In this document: positions 16,528 through 26,274 of the stretch, piece after piece
Layout of the letters: each line of letters starts with the position of its first letter
Position numbering within the stretch: the stretch's first letter is position 1
From: Synechococcus sp. NB0720_010
GTDB lineage: Bacteria; Cyanobacteriota; Cyanobacteriia; PCC-6307; Cyanobiaceae
Length of the DNA: 64,000 nucleotides
Assembly (NCBI RefSeq): GCF_023078835.1
Contig: NZ_CP090898.1
Span: 434,001-498,000 of the forward strand
Direction: 5' to 3'
Made by a program: the position numbers and the translations under genes
The notes under the pieces: generated by a model
The model's database searches: none
What the model was told of the DNA's origin: nothing
The model's input: only the letters and a program-made list of their open reading frames with translations

Positions 16528-17451
16528 CTAAACGTCCTCCGCGCGATAGAGCGTCTGGCGGTAGAGCAGGGCACCGGCATGGCTGAACCAGCGATGGGAA
16601 ACCTCCTGCAGCACGCCGCCCTGGAACTCCACCCAACTGAAATGCCGCAGAGCACGACCCTGGGCGTCCTCGCTGTGGCGGGGGACAAACGCGGTATTGA
16701 GATAGGCCGTCCCGGATCGATCCCGGCAGAAGCTCTGACGCTCCCCCTGACCGCGTTTCAGCCGGTGATGCATGTGGCCAAACACCACCAACGGCAGAGG
16801 ACGACTGCGGCGAATGCAATCGATCGCCAGGGCTAAATCCTGATCGCCCCAATCACAGGCCGGGGCCTTCCAATCGCGGCCGCAGGGATCGGAGGCCTCG
16901 CTACCCAGACCCGTCGGACCGGAATGGGCCAAAACCACCAGAGGGATCGAGGGATCAGCCCGCAATGCCGCTGCAGTGATGCGCTCGGCAGACTCCTCGA
17001 CGCCCACCGGACCAAAGACCGCCTCGGCGGCGCGGTTGAGGTAATGCCCCCCTCCGGCACTGGCCGGACGGGCTCCCACGACAGCCAGCCCCGGGGGCTG
17101 CAACTCCCGCAGGCCCCAGCCGCAGTGCAGATCCCCCAGAAGCGTCAACTGCGCCTGAAGGGTGCGGCCACTGGCATCGCGGCCGGTGTCGTGGTTGCCA
17201 AGGATGCAGGCCAAGGGCAAGGCCAGGCGCGAGAGACGCTTGGGGATGGCCTGCTGGCCGTCGCTGAGGTCACCCACGACCAGCAGGGCGTCCGGTTTGA
17301 CCTGGGACAGAACCTCCTCATCCAGGCCGTCCCATTGGCCATGCAAATCTCCGGCGATGGCAATGCGGAGGGGGGCCAAGCGGTGCCTAGGCTTCCGCCA
17401 TCCTGCACCACTTAGGGCCAGATCCTTGGTTTTCGCGGCAGCCCAGAACAC
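16528..17451 (-). CDS. Calcineurin-like metallophosphoesterase (TIGR04168-like)
   Basis: All metal-binding motifs are visible: GDLHGQW (Asp35, His37), GDLSDG (Asp61), GNHD (Asn86, His87), [10 protein letters not shown] and GHMHH. The cyanobacterial family TIGR04168 has this length and layout; its substrate is unknown. The GTG start has GGAGG only two bases upstream and lies inside the opposite-strand nadA start region, so the two divergent genes would overlap by 26 bp. A TTG at 17379 would remove the overlap and still keep the whole domain. Confidence 0.82.
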   Translation of the reverse strand: MFWAAAKTKDLALSGAGWRKPRHRLAPLRIAIAGDLHGQWDGLDEEVLSQVKPDALLVVGDLSDGQQAIPKRLSRLALPLACILGNHDTGRDASGRTLQAQLTLLGDLHCGWGLRELQPPGLAVVGARPASAGGGHYLNRAAEAVFGPVGVEESAERITAAALRADPSIPLVVLAHSGPTGLGSEASDPCGRDWKAPACDWGDQDLALAIDCIRRSRPLPLVVFGHMHHRLKRGQGERQSFCRDRSGTAYLNTAFVPRHSEDAQGRALRHFSWVEFQGGVLQEVSHRWFSHAGALLYRQTLYRAEDV

Positions 17452-18394
17452 CGCCTCCGGTTGCCCTGCTCACCGGGATCTACCGGAGGCCATTGCCGCC
17501 TTGAAACGGCAACGCAATGCCGTGATCCTGGCCCACTTCTACCAAGAGCCAGAGATTCAGGACATCGCCGACTTCATTGGCGATTCGCTTGAGCTCTCCC
17601 GCAAGGCAGCGGCCACCGACGCCGAGGTGATCGTCTTCTGCGGGGTGCACTTCATGGCCGAAGTCGCCAAGATCCTCAGCCCCCAGAAGACCGTGCTGCT
17701 GCCGGATCTGGAGGCGGGCTGCACCCTGGCGGATGCCTGCCCAGCCGATGGCTTTGCCCAGTTTCGGGCCGAGCATCCCGACCACCTGGTGGTCAGCTAC
17801 ATCAACTGTTCGGCCGCGGTCAAAGCCCAGAGCGACCTGATCTGCACCAGCAGCAATGCCGTCGATCTGGTGAATCAGCTCCCCGCTGATCAACCGATCC
17901 TGTTTGCGCCGGACCAAAACCTGGGGCGCTGGGTCCAGAGCCAGAGCGGCCGGGAACTCACCCTCTGGCCCGGCAGCTGCATCGTTCACGAAACCTTCAG
18001 CGAGCAGGGCCTGCTGCAACTGAAACTGGATCACCCCAAGGCAGAGGTGCTGGCCCATCCGGAGTGCCAGCAGCACCTCCTGGACCACGCCGACTTCATC
18101 GGCTCCACCAGTGCCCTGCTACGGCGTTCCGAAGCCAGTGCAGCCCAGGAGTTCATCGTCCTGACGGAACCAGGAATCCTGCATCAAATGCGCAAGGCCG
18201 TTCCAGGCAAGGCGTTCTTTGAGGTCCCCGGCGCCGATGGGTGCAGCTGCAACGCCTGCCCCTACATGCGTCTGAACACGCTTGAGAAGCTCTGGCAATG
18301 CCTGGAGTCGATGGAGCCGCGCATCGAGATGGATGAAGCGATGCGCCTGCGGGCCCTCGCACCGATTCAAAAAATGCTCGAGATGAGCCGCTAA
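17426..18394 (+). CDS. nadA: NadA, quinolinate synthase
   Basis: NadA condenses iminoaspartate with dihydroxyacetone phosphate to quinolinate in NAD synthesis, using a [4Fe-4S] cluster. Diagnostic stretches are [66 protein letters not shown] and [12 protein letters not shown]. The open frame continues upstream, but a TTG at 17426 gives a normal 322-aa protein; no ATG is available near the family start. The stop overlaps the convergent class I aldolase stop. Confidence 0.95.
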   Translation: MVFAAAQNTASGCPAHRDLPEAIAALKRQRNAVILAHFYQEPEIQDIADFIGDSLELSRKAAATDAEVIVFCGVHFMAEVAKILSPQKTVLLPDLEAGCTLADACPADGFAQFRAEHPDHLVVSYINCSAAVKAQSDLICTSSNAVDLVNQLPADQPILFAPDQNLGRWVQSQSGRELTLWPGSCIVHETFSEQGLLQLKLDHPKAEVLAHPECQQHLLDHADFIGSTSALLRRSEASAAQEFIVLTEPGILHQMRKAVPGKAFFEVPGADGCSCNACPYMRLNTLEKLWQCLESMEPRIEMDEAMRLRALAPIQKMLEMSR

Positions 18395-19467
18395 TAGCTG
18401 TAGTTCGCCACAAAGAGGCTGCTGTCATCCGAGGGTTCGGATCCAGCGACGTAGCTCCCCAGGCTGGCGGCGCCGTTGGCACGGGCCCTGGCCATCAGGG
18501 CGGCTTGCCCCGCCTTGAGATCCGATCCTGCCCAGTGCTTGATGCAGGAATGCTGGAGGGCCCGGCCATAGGAGAATCCCAGGTGCCAAGGGGCTCCAGA
18601 GGCCGCCTGGTTCACGGCGTTGAGACAGAGGCTCGCGTCCTCTTCGCTGAGGCCCCCGCTGAGGAACAGGATCGCGGGTACGGCCGAGGGAACCGTGCGC
18701 AGCAAGGTGCGGGCCGTGAATTCACCCACCTCTTCGGCCGTGGGTTGCTGGGGGCAGGCCGCCCCTGCGCAGGTCATCGACGGCTTAAGCAAGCTGCCCT
18801 CAAGAAAGACCCCATTGACCGCCAGGGCTTCGTAGGTGGTGCGCAACACCCATTCCTGGACGGCGGCGGTCGTGGTGATGTCGTGCTCACCGTCCATCAG
18901 GATCTCCGGCTCCACGATCGGCACGAGGCCCTGCTCCTGAACGGTGCGGGCATAGCGGGCCAGTCCCCAGGCGTTCTCTTTGACGGAGAGCTCTGACGGC
19001 GAGCCATGGGAGCTGATCTGCAGCACCGCCCGCCACTTGGCAAAGCGTGCACCGCGTTCGTAGTAGCGCGCTGCACGCTCCGCCAAGCCCTTTAGGCCGG
19101 TGCACCAGGATTCGCCCTCTAAGCCGCCGGCCAAGGGCTCCACCCCCTGATCGACCTTGATCCCGGGAACGATGCCCTGGGCCTTGAACAACTCGACAAT
19201 CGGTCCCCCACCGGCCTCAGTCGTGCTGTCTTGGAAGAGGGTTTCTTCGAACAGAATCACGCCAGAGATGTGCTCGCTGAGGCCCTCGGTGGTGGCCAGA
19301 AGACTGCGGTAGGCGCGCCGGTTCTCCTCGCTGTTCTCCAGTCCGATCGCATCAAAACGCTTGCCGATGGTTCCGGTGGATTCATCCGCCGCCAAGAGTC
19401 CTGTTCCCGGGGCTGCCAGGGCCGCAGCAGTGCTGGCCAGCTCATCACGAAACGCTTGCAGGGCCAT
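18391..19467 (-). CDS. Class I fructose-bisphosphate aldolase
   Basis: This is a Schiff-base (metal-independent) aldolase that cleaves or forms fructose-1,6-bisphosphate. The eukaryote-like class I pattern is clear: [77 protein letters not shown] and [10 protein letters not shown]. The 358 aa are normal. The same window also encodes a class II aldolase, so the organism carries both types. In cyanobacteria the class II enzyme is usually dominant and class I often stress-related. Confidence 0.95.
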   Translation of the reverse strand: MALQAFRDELASTAAALAAPGTGLLAADESTGTIGKRFDAIGLENSEENRRAYRSLLATTEGLSEHISGVILFEETLFQDSTTEAGGGPIVELFKAQGIVPGIKVDQGVEPLAGGLEGESWCTGLKGLAERAARYYERGARFAKWRAVLQISSHGSPSELSVKENAWGLARYARTVQEQGLVPIVEPEILMDGEHDITTTAAVQEWVLRTTYEALAVNGVFLEGSLLKPSMTCAGAACPQQPTAEEVGEFTARTLLRTVPSAVPAILFLSGGLSEEDASLCLNAVNQAASGAPWHLGFSYGRALQHSCIKHWAGSDLKAGQAALMARARANGAASLGSYVAGSEPSDDSSLFVANYSY

Positions 19468-19562
19468 GCCAGGGCAGCAGGGGGTCCCCCCTGACTAGCG
19501 AGAAAACGCGGTGCTGGGAGCTGGGTGGTCATGATTCAGGCCGATGACGCCCGCCAGCGCCC

Positions 19563-20588
19563 ATGCCCCTCGCCCCAGGCGGCCTGCTGCAGCTCACCCG
19601 AGAAGGGCTGTACTGCGCGGCAGCTGGTGCCTGGATCGATCCCTGGCGGCCAGTCCCCAGGGCCCTCATCACCCATGCCCATGCCGACCACGCCCGGCCG
19701 GGATGTGGGGAGTACTGGGCCGTGGCCTGCAGTGAGGGGGTCCTGCGGGAGCGGCTGGGGGCCGAGATCAATCTGTTACCGGTGGGCTACGGGGACCTGA
19801 ACCGCATTGGCGACGCTCGGGTCTCCTTTCACTCGGCCGGACATGTCCTCGGCAGTGCCCAAATCCGACTGGAAGCCGGCGGAGAGAGCTGGCTGGTCAG
19901 CGGCGACTACAAGCGCTGCGCCGACCCCAGCTGCGAACCCTTTGAGCCCGTACAGGCCGACGTCTTCATCAGCGAAGCCACCTTTGGCCTTCCCATCTAC
20001 CGCTGGCAAAGCGGGGCGGAGGTAGCCCGTGAAATCGTCAACTGGTGGCGCGGCGCGCCGGACAGGCCTTCGGTGCTCTTTTGCTACGCCTTTGGGAAGG
20101 CACAGCGGGTGCTCGCCGAGCTGCATCGACTCGGCATCGAGGAGACGGTGCTGCTCCATGGCGCCGTCGATCGACTGATGGCGCCCTACCGCGAGGCGGG
20201 GGTTGCCATGCCACCGACGATGGCTCTCTCCCAGTTGCCCAAGGATGAATCCCTCGCGGGACGCCTGGTGATTGCGCCGCCGGCGGCCCACCGCAGCCGT
20301 GGGCTGAGTCGCTTGGCGAAGGCCCAGAACGGCTTTGTGAGCGGCTGGATGGCCGTACGGGGAGCACGGCGCCGGCGGGGCTATGGCCGCGGTTTCGTGA
20401 TGAGCGATCACGCCGACTGGTCCGGATTGGTGCGAACCGTTCAGGAGAGCCAAGCCCAGCAGGTCTATGTGACCCATGGCCAGAGCGCCGTTCTCTCGCG
20501 CTACCTCAAGGAGGTGGAGGGCATCAGCGCTGAACCCCTCGAGGGGGCCTTTGAAGCCGAACGCTTCGATGAGGAGGAGACGCCATGA
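19563..20588 (+). CDS. Ligase-associated DNA exonuclease (MBL/beta-CASP fold)
   Basis: The metallo-beta-lactamase motif HAHADHA (His38, His40, Asp42, His43) is followed by SAGHVLGSAQIRLE, SGDYKRC, a beta-CASP region (FCYAFGKAQRVLAEL) and VMSDHADW. This is the layout of the exonuclease of the ligase-associated DNA damage response set (TIGR04122-like), related to mRNA 3'-processing nucleases but acting on DNA. It overlaps the ligase gene by 4 bp (ATGA), so the two are translationally coupled. The 341 aa match the family. Confidence 0.9.
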   Translation: MPLAPGGLLQLTREGLYCAAAGAWIDPWRPVPRALITHAHADHARPGCGEYWAVACSEGVLRERLGAEINLLPVGYGDLNRIGDARVSFHSAGHVLGSAQIRLEAGGESWLVSGDYKRCADPSCEPFEPVQADVFISEATFGLPIYRWQSGAEVAREIVNWWRGAPDRPSVLFCYAFGKAQRVLAELHRLGIEETVLLHGAVDRLMAPYREAGVAMPPTMALSQLPKDESLAGRLVIAPPAAHRSRGLSRLAKAQNGFVSGWMAVRGARRRRGYGRGFVMSDHADWSGLVRTVQESQAQQVYVTHGQSAVLSRYLKEVEGISAEPLEGAFEAERFDEEETP

Positions 20589-22225
20589 AGGCCTTCTCCG
20601 CACTCTTCGCTGAACTCGATGGCACCAGCAGCACCACAGCCAAGCTGGAGGCCCTGGAGACCTATTTCCGCTCGGCTCCTCCGGCTGATGGGGCCTGGGC
20701 CCTGGCCCTGCTCTTGGGCAAGCGCCGCAAGCGCTTGATCACCGGCCGGCGCCTGCGCGAAATCTGCCTGAAGGCCCTGGCGCTGCCGGATTGGCTGTTC
20801 GAAGCCTGCAGCAACCAGGTGGGGGATTCGGCCGAAACGGTCTCCCTGCTGTGGGGCCAACACCAAACGGATCCACCAAGGCAGGGCCCAGAGAGAAGCC
20901 TGGGGGACTGGATGGAGCAGGTCCTCCCGAAACTGGCTGCAGCGGAGGGGGAGGAGCAGGAGGCCGCGGTGATTCGCTGCTGGCAAACCCTGCCCAACAG
21001 CGAGCTCCTGTTGATCAACAAGTTGCTCAGTGGTGGTTTCCGCGTCGGGGTCTCCACCGGGCTGGTGACCCGCGGCGTCGCCCGCAGCGCCGATCTCGAT
21101 GAAGCCCTCATCGCCCATCGCCTAATGGGCGGGTTCACACCCTCGGCTGAGAGCTTCACCGCGCTGACCGCAGCCGCTAGCGATGGCGATGCCCTGGCGG
21201 CGAGGCCCTATCCGTTTTTCCTCGCCAGCCCAATCGAACTCGAGCAGATCCAGCAGACCCCTGCGGACCAGTGGCAACTCGAGTGGAAGTGGGACGGCAT
21301 CCGCGGTCAGCTGATCCACCGCAGTGGCGGTTGCAGTCTCTGGAGCCGCGGCGAGGACCTGATCAATGAGGCCTTTCCGGAGCTCATCAGCCTCGCTGAG
21401 ACCTTGCCGCAGGGAACGGTGCTCGATGGGGAGGTCTTGATCTGGCAGGCCGAGGCCCCAGCCCCAGAACCCTTTGCCACCCTGCAGCGGCGCCTCGGAC
21501 GTAAGGCCCCGAGCCGGACCCTGCAAAAGCAGTGCCCAGCGGCCTTCATGGCCTACGACCTCCTGGAGCTGGAGGGATGTGATCTACGGCAAGGGCCGCT
21601 GCAGGAGCGCCGTGAGCAGTTGGAAACGCTGGTTCAACGCTGGAGCGACGCCCGAGCACACGGCGAGGAGCGGTCACGCTTACGCCTCTCCGAGACCCCT
21701 GCCCTCAAGGGTTGGAGCGAGCTCGAGCCCCTGCGGGAGCAAGCGCGGGAGAAAGGGGCCGAAGGGCTGATGCTCAAGGCAAAACCCTCCCCCTACCTCG
21801 TGGGTCGCAAGCGCGGGCACTGGTGGAAACACAAGCTCGAGCCCTTCCACCTCGATGCCGTCCTGCTCTACGCCCAATCCGGGAGTGGTCGGCGAGCGAA
21901 CCTCTACACCGATTACAGCTTTGGGCTGTGGAATGACGAGGGCGAGTTGGTGACCTTCGCCAAGGCCTACTCGGGCCTCGACGATGGCGAGATTCGGCAA
22001 GTGGATCGCTGGATCCGGGCCCACACCACCGAGCGTTTTGGTCCGGTTCGAGCGGTCGAGCCGACCCTGGTCTTCGAGCTGGCCTTCGAAGGTCTGCAAC
22101 CCTCCCAACGTCACAAGTGCGGCCTGGCGGTTCGCTTCCCGCGCATCAGTCGCTGGCGCCAAGACAAACCCGCCTCTGAGGCCGACAGCGTCGCCAGTGC
22201 CCTGGCCTTGATGGAGGGGCGATGA
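20585..22225 (+). CDS. ATP-dependent DNA ligase (ligase-associated damage response type)
   Basis: The adenylation motif KWDG lies at residues 235-238 (Lys235 takes AMP), followed by the motif IIIa-like region VLDGEVLIWQ, AYDLLELEG, EGLMLKAKPSPY and motif V WWKHKLEP. An N-terminal helical domain and a C-terminal OB-fold (DYSFGLWNDEGELVTFAKAYSGL) complete the enzyme. The 546 aa fit the PP_1105-type family (TIGR04120-like). It is the middle gene of a three-gene operon with 4-bp overlaps on both sides. It is additional to the NAD-dependent LigA that any bacterium of this kind would need elsewhere. Confidence 0.93.
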   Translation: MKAFSALFAELDGTSSTTAKLEALETYFRSAPPADGAWALALLLGKRRKRLITGRRLREICLKALALPDWLFEACSNQVGDSAETVSLLWGQHQTDPPRQGPERSLGDWMEQVLPKLAAAEGEEQEAAVIRCWQTLPNSELLLINKLLSGGFRVGVSTGLVTRGVARSADLDEALIAHRLMGGFTPSAESFTALTAAASDGDALAARPYPFFLASPIELEQIQQTPADQWQLEWKWDGIRGQLIHRSGGCSLWSRGEDLINEAFPELISLAETLPQGTVLDGEVLIWQAEAPAPEPFATLQRRLGRKAPSRTLQKQCPAAFMAYDLLELEGCDLRQGPLQERREQLETLVQRWSDARAHGEERSRLRLSETPALKGWSELEPLREQAREKGAEGLMLKAKPSPYLVGRKRGHWWKHKLEPFHLDAVLLYAQSGSGRRANLYTDYSFGLWNDEGELVTFAKAYSGLDDGEIRQVDRWIRAHTTERFGPVRAVEPTLVFELAFEGLQPSQRHKCGLAVRFPRISRWRQDKPASEADSVASALALMEGR

Positions 22226-24717
22226 CCAGCGCGCTTCAGCCGATCGAAGCCTGGTTCCAGGAGCAAGGCTGGTCACCCATGGCCTTTCAAAAGGAGGTCT
22301 GGAACGCCTACCTCCAGGGCCAGAGCGGATTGCTGCAGGTGCCGACCGGCTCAGGCAAGACCTACGCCGCCGTGATGGGGCCCATCGCCGAGATGCTCCA
22401 GGAGCCAGGCCAAGGCAAGGGCCTGCGACTGCTGGTGATCACGCCCCTGCGGGCCCTCTCGCGGGATCTGGCGCTAGCGATTGAGCAACCGATTGAGGCC
22501 ATGGGCTGGCCGATTCGTGTCGGAATCCGCAATGGCGACACGGCGACCTATGAGCGCAGCAAGCAGCTGCGCACCCCACCGCAAATCCTGATCACCACCC
22601 CGGAATCGCTGAGTGTGCTGTTGGCCAACCCCAAGGCACCGGCGTTATTCGAGGGGCTTCAGGCCGTCGTCATTGACGAGTGGCATGAGCTGATGGGCAG
22701 TAAACGGGGCAGCCAGTGTGAGCTCTGCCTGAGTTGGCTGCGGCAACAACGGCCCAAACTGCGCACCTGGGCGATCAGCGCGACGATCGGCAACCTGGAG
22801 GAGGCCGCCCAGGCAGCCCTCGGGGCAAGGGGCAGCAAGCCCCTGATCGTCTCGGCGCAACTGCAGCGGGAGACCGCCATCCGCAGCCTCTTGCCCGAGC
22901 AGATCGACGGATTCCCCTGGGGGGGCCACCTCGGACTGCGGATGTACGAGGAGTTAATTGCGGGACTCGATCCCGCCATCAGCACGCTGCTCTTCACCAA
23001 CACCCGCAACCAGGCCGAGCGCTGGCACCAGTGCCTGCGCTTCGCCTGCCCGGAGATGGAGGACGCCCTGGCCCTGCACCACAGCGCGATTGATCGCACG
23101 GAACGGGAGGCCATCGAAGCGGCCGTCAAGGCGGGGGATCTGCGCTGGGTGGTCTGCACCAGCTCCCTGGACCTGGGGGTGGACTTCCAGCCGGTGGAGC
23201 GGGTGGTGCAGATCGGCAGTGCCAAAAATCTGGCGCGGCTACTGCAGCGGGCCGGGCGCAGCGCCCACTGCCCCGGTGGGACGTCGCAGGTGCTGTTCAT
23301 GCCCACCAACGCCTTGGAGCTGCTGGAGGTCAGTGCCATGCGCAGGGGCCTGGCCAGTGGCTTGGTGGAACACCGCAAACCACCGGAACTCCCCCTCGAT
23401 GTCCTGCTTCAGCATCTGGTCAGCCGGGCCTGCGGCCCGGGGTTTGAGCCCGAGCAAGAACTCGCGACCGTTCGCAGCAGCTGGAGTTTCCGCAACATCA
23501 GTGACGCTCAGTGGCAGTGGTGCCTGGACTTTCTCGAGCACGGCGGCCAATGCCTTGGGGCCTACCCCCGCTACCGCAAGTTGGTGCGCTGCAGGCCAGG
23601 CAGCGATGAGCCGGCAGAAGCGGGCCAGCCCTACCGCTACCGGGTGCTCGACAAGACCATCGCCCGCCATCACCGCTTCAACATCGGCACGATCACCGCG
23701 GATCGCTCCGTCACAGTGCGGTTTGTACGGGGCGCTGTCATCGGCCATGTGGAAGAGGCCTTCATCGGACGGCTGAAACCGGGCGATGTCTTCTTCTTTG
23801 CCGGGCGGCAACTCGAGTTCGTGCGCCTGCGTGAGATGACTGCTCAGGTCAAGGCCACCAGCCGCAAGAGCTCCACGGTTCCAGCCTGGGCCGGAGGACA
23901 GATGGCCCTCTCTGATCTGCTGAGCGAACACCTGCGGGAGGAGGTCGATCGTTGTGCCCAGGGCCTGAGCGATGAAGTGGAGCTCGACACACCGGAATTA
24001 CGGGCGCTGGAACCACTGCTGCGGCGCCAGGCTGATCTCTCACGGATTCCCAGGCGGGAGCAGATCCTGCTTGAGGTGTGCTCGAGCCGTGAGGGCAGCC
24101 ATCTCTTCGTCTTCCCCTTCGAAGGGCGCTTTGTCCATGAAGGCATTGGTTTTCTCTGGGCCTGGCGCCTGGCCCGTTATCGCCCCAGCACGGTCACGGT
24201 CTCGATCAACGACTACGGCTTTGAGCTACTTGCCCCCAAGCGCTACCCCTTTGACGAGCTGATTGAGCTCCATGGCGATGAGCTGCTCGACGTCGCCAAC
24301 CTGGACGACGACCTGGAGCAGGCCCTGAACTTCTCAGAGCTCTGCCGCCGCCGCTTTCGCTCCATTGCCCAGGTCAGCGGCCTGGTCACCCAGGCCATGC
24401 CCGGACAGAACAAAACGGGAGGACAACTGCAGATCAGTGCCGCCCTGCTCTTTGACGTCTTTCAAAAACACGAGCCGGATCACCTGCTGCTGGAGCAGGC
24501 CCGCCGTGAGGTGCTGGAGGAGCAACTCGAGACCCAACGCTTGCGCGCGGCCCTGGAGCGAATGGCCTCCAGTGAATGGCTGATGGAGCGCACCCAACGC
24601 CCGGGGCCACTGGCCTTTCCCCTCCTGGTGGAGCGCCTGAACAATCGACTCAGCAACGAGTCCGTGCTGGATCGGGTTCAGCGCTTGATCGCAGAGGCCA
24701 CCAAAGCGGAGCGCTGA
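22222..24717 (+). CDS. Ligase-associated DEXH-box helicase (Lhr-Core type)
   Basis: The 831-aa superfamily 2 helicase has Walker A PTGSGKT at residues 41-47, the Lhr-type box DEWHELMGSKRG, the SAT motif (AISATIGN), LLFTNTRNQAE, SSLDLGVDFQPVERVVQIGS and LQRAGRSAH, then a long Lhr-like C-terminal region with NIGTITADRSVTVRF. Lhr-Core enzymes translocate 3'-5' on single-stranded DNA and unwind RNA:DNA hybrids. It overlaps the ligase by 4 bp and ends the operon; the next gene is convergent. The size matches TIGR04121-type proteins. Confidence 0.93.
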   Translation: MTSALQPIEAWFQEQGWSPMAFQKEVWNAYLQGQSGLLQVPTGSGKTYAAVMGPIAEMLQEPGQGKGLRLLVITPLRALSRDLALAIEQPIEAMGWPIRVGIRNGDTATYERSKQLRTPPQILITTPESLSVLLANPKAPALFEGLQAVVIDEWHELMGSKRGSQCELCLSWLRQQRPKLRTWAISATIGNLEEAAQAALGARGSKPLIVSAQLQRETAIRSLLPEQIDGFPWGGHLGLRMYEELIAGLDPAISTLLFTNTRNQAERWHQCLRFACPEMEDALALHHSAIDRTEREAIEAAVKAGDLRWVVCTSSLDLGVDFQPVERVVQIGSAKNLARLLQRAGRSAHCPGGTSQVLFMPTNALELLEVSAMRRGLASGLVEHRKPPELPLDVLLQHLVSRACGPGFEPEQELATVRSSWSFRNISDAQWQWCLDFLEHGGQCLGAYPRYRKLVRCRPGSDEPAEAGQPYRYRVLDKTIARHHRFNIGTITADRSVTVRFVRGAVIGHVEEAFIGRLKPGDVFFFAGRQLEFVRLREMTAQVKATSRKSSTVPAWAGGQMALSDLLSEHLREEVDRCAQGLSDEVELDTPELRALEPLLRRQADLSRIPRREQILLEVCSSREGSHLFVFPFEGRFVHEGIGFLWAWRLARYRPSTVTVSINDYGFELLAPKRYPFDELIELHGDELLDVANLDDDLEQALNFSELCRRRFRSIAQVSGLVTQAMPGQNKTGGQLQISAALLFDVFQKHEPDHLLLEQARREVLEEQLETQRLRAALERMASSEWLMERTQRPGPLAFPLLVERLNNRLSNESVLDRVQRLIAEATKAER

Positions 24718-24725
24718 AGAGGAAC

Positions 24726-24986
24726 TCAGTAGCCGTAGCGCAGTCTGCGGACTTCCACTTCAAGGCGAACCATCTCCCGGCGTGCCTTCGAGGCGCAATG
24801 GGGGCTCTGATCCAGGGCCTCGTTGTAGCGATAGATCGCCTGGATGTAGTGCTGCTCCAAATCCCGCAGCTGGCCATCGCCAATCGCCCGCTTTCGCACC
24901 ATTCCCCTGAAAAAACGTCCCTCTCTGGCTCTAGCAACGGCAGCCGGGCCTGACACAGCCGGAGCAGGATGAGCATCAGAACTCAT
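24726..24986 (-). CDS. Hypothetical protein, 86 aa
   Basis: The start MSSDAHPAP gives an Ala-rich N-terminus and a charged helical remainder (QLRDLEQHYIQAIYRYNEAL and ARREMVRLEVEVRRL). It resembles the small DUF-type coiled proteins common in Synechococcus, with no catalytic motif. It ends 8 bp from the convergent helicase gene. Confidence 0.55.
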   Translation of the reverse strand: MSSDAHPAPAVSGPAAVARAREGRFFRGMVRKRAIGDGQLRDLEQHYIQAIYRYNEALDQSPHCASKARREMVRLEVEVRRLRYGY

Positions 24987-25037
24987 TGCCCCAGGGCTGG
25001 GATGGCGCAATAACAAGGCTGGTTCACAAAGGTGCGC

Positions 25038-25256
25038 ATGTCGGTGTCACGCAATCGATCAGCCGCTCGGCACACCCTTGAGCAGCAGATCCAAGCCGAG
25101 GCCCTCTCCTCTTGCGATGGCTTTGAACCACTGAGCCCCAGGCCCTGCGCCGCCGCCATGGCCCGCCCTTCGGCCGCCCAGAGCGGGTTTGGCCAGTGGT
25201 GGTCGCTGCTGGTGCGTTGGTGGAAGGGGCTCAAACAGCGCTTCGTCCCGGCCTGA
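25038..25256 (+). CDS. Hypothetical protein, 72 aa
   Basis: An AAAGG box six bases upstream supports the ATG giving MSVSRNRSAARH; a GTG two codons earlier is also open. The protein has a polar N-terminal half and a C-terminal amphipathic Trp-rich segment (FGQWWSLLVRWWKGLKQRF). Its stop abuts the stop of the convergent 116-aa gene with no gap. The family is unknown. Confidence 0.45.
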   Translation: MSVSRNRSAARHTLEQQIQAEALSSCDGFEPLSPRPCAAAMARPSAAQSGFGQWWSLLVRWWKGLKQRFVPA

Positions 25257-25607
25257 TCACCACTGGGCTGGCACCTGAGTCCATCCCTGTCGCAGCAGGT
25301 TCTGCCAGAGGCGCACCGCGTTGTAGCGGAGCATTCGGCTGTTGTGAAACGCCTGGATCTGGCCATCGCTGGCCAAGTCGGCATTGACCACCTCACACCA
25401 CTGGGCGTGGGCCGTCGGGTCGATCGTGGTGATCCGAACCACCTTGCTGCCGCAGGCCGAGCGCAACCAACCTGAACCGGCCCTGCCCTGACGCTTCTGC
25501 TCGCGTTTCTCCTGGGCCGCCACCGTCACGACAAAGTCCCGCGGCGATCGAGAGTAGGTGTTCTCACCGATGGTGCAGCTCTGGGCGTGACGCTTCGATG
25601 CCCCCAC
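25257..25607 (-). CDS. Hypothetical protein with a DUF1651-like tail, 116 aa
   Basis: The N-terminal half is basic (EKREQKRQGRAGSGWLR). The C-terminus SRMLRYNAVRLWQNLLRQGWTQVPAQW closely parallels the ELWRALLSRGWTPVAPQW end of the DUF1651 gene at 3.8 kb, so it may be a divergent relative. It opens at a GTG; no strong ribosome-binding site was seen. The function is unknown. Confidence 0.55.
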   Translation of the reverse strand: MGASKRHAQSCTIGENTYSRSPRDFVVTVAAQEKREQKRQGRAGSGWLRSACGSKVVRITTIDPTAHAQWCEVVNADLASDGQIQAFHNSRMLRYNAVRLWQNLLRQGWTQVPAQW

Positions 25608-25622
25608 GCAGAGAAGAGAACA

Positions 25623-25649
25623 GGCCCCCTTGAATCGGGGGTCTTTTTT
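25623..25649 (+). terminator. Rho-independent terminator, plus strand
   Basis: A five- to six-pair GC stem (CCCCC with GGGGG around a TTGAATC loop) is followed by six T residues on the plus strand. No annotated plus-strand gene ends close by: the nearest plus-strand stop is 366 bp upstream and the intervening DNA codes for a protein on the other strand. It overlaps the last codon of the minus-strand lipoprotein gene. Confidence 0.6.
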
Positions 25650-26181
25650 ATGGCGTCGTCGTCCAGCGGCGGCAGATCTTGGCCACCAGCACCTCTCGGG
25701 GGTCCTGGGAGTTCAGTTGTCCTTGGCTGATCTTGAACTGCGCCAGGTTCTCGGCCACCCCAGGGATCGAGTCGCGCACGCAATAGGCCGTCACCACCGG
25801 GAGTGTCCGACGCGCCCCGTTGGGACCCTCCACGATTGGAGCGAAGCGGGCCACGCGGTAGAGCACGCCGTGCTCCTTCTCGCTCTGGATCAGTGCCTCA
25901 GCGGCAGCCAGACGCGCCTGGTCCCCCTCCAGGTCCTTCTGCCAGAAGTCAACGGGGATGCCGTCGCGTTCATTGAAGTCGACGTTTTTCTTGGCCCAGG
26001 CGATCTCGGCCTTTAACGACTCGAGATTCACCCGCTGCGCAATGCGTCGGTCCTCCAGTTGAACGCTGGCCTCCTCCACCAACAGCCGTTGACCGGAGCT
26101 GGTCTTCACCACCAGATCAGAACCGTCATCTCCGCTCTGGCACCCCACCAGGAGCAGCGCCAACAACAGCAGCAGGCGCAT
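25648..26181 (-). CDS. Putative lipoprotein, 177 aa
   Basis: The start MRLLLLLALLLVGCQSGDD has a lipobox (LVGC, lipidated Cys13), indicating a membrane-anchored lipoprotein. The mature part includes SGQRLLVEEASVQLEDRR, a charged helical stretch (NLESLKAEIAWAKKNVDF) and a Cys-containing C-terminal region (VVTAYCVRDSIPG, VAKICRRW). No family is recognised. The open frame continues upstream but without a signal-like start. Confidence 0.65.
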   Translation of the reverse strand: MRLLLLLALLLVGCQSGDDGSDLVVKTSSGQRLLVEEASVQLEDRRIAQRVNLESLKAEIAWAKKNVDFNERDGIPVDFWQKDLEGDQARLAAAEALIQSEKEHGVLYRVARFAPIVEGPNGARRTLPVVTAYCVRDSIPGVAENLAQFKISQGQLNSQDPREVLVAKICRRWTTTP

Positions 26182-26274
26182 CGGGCCCCATCCATCGTCC
26201 TTCCCTTGTAGCGGCTGGCATGAAGATTCAGCGGGAATCAGAACCGACGGTCGCAAACCCTGCAAGCTGAGCGG

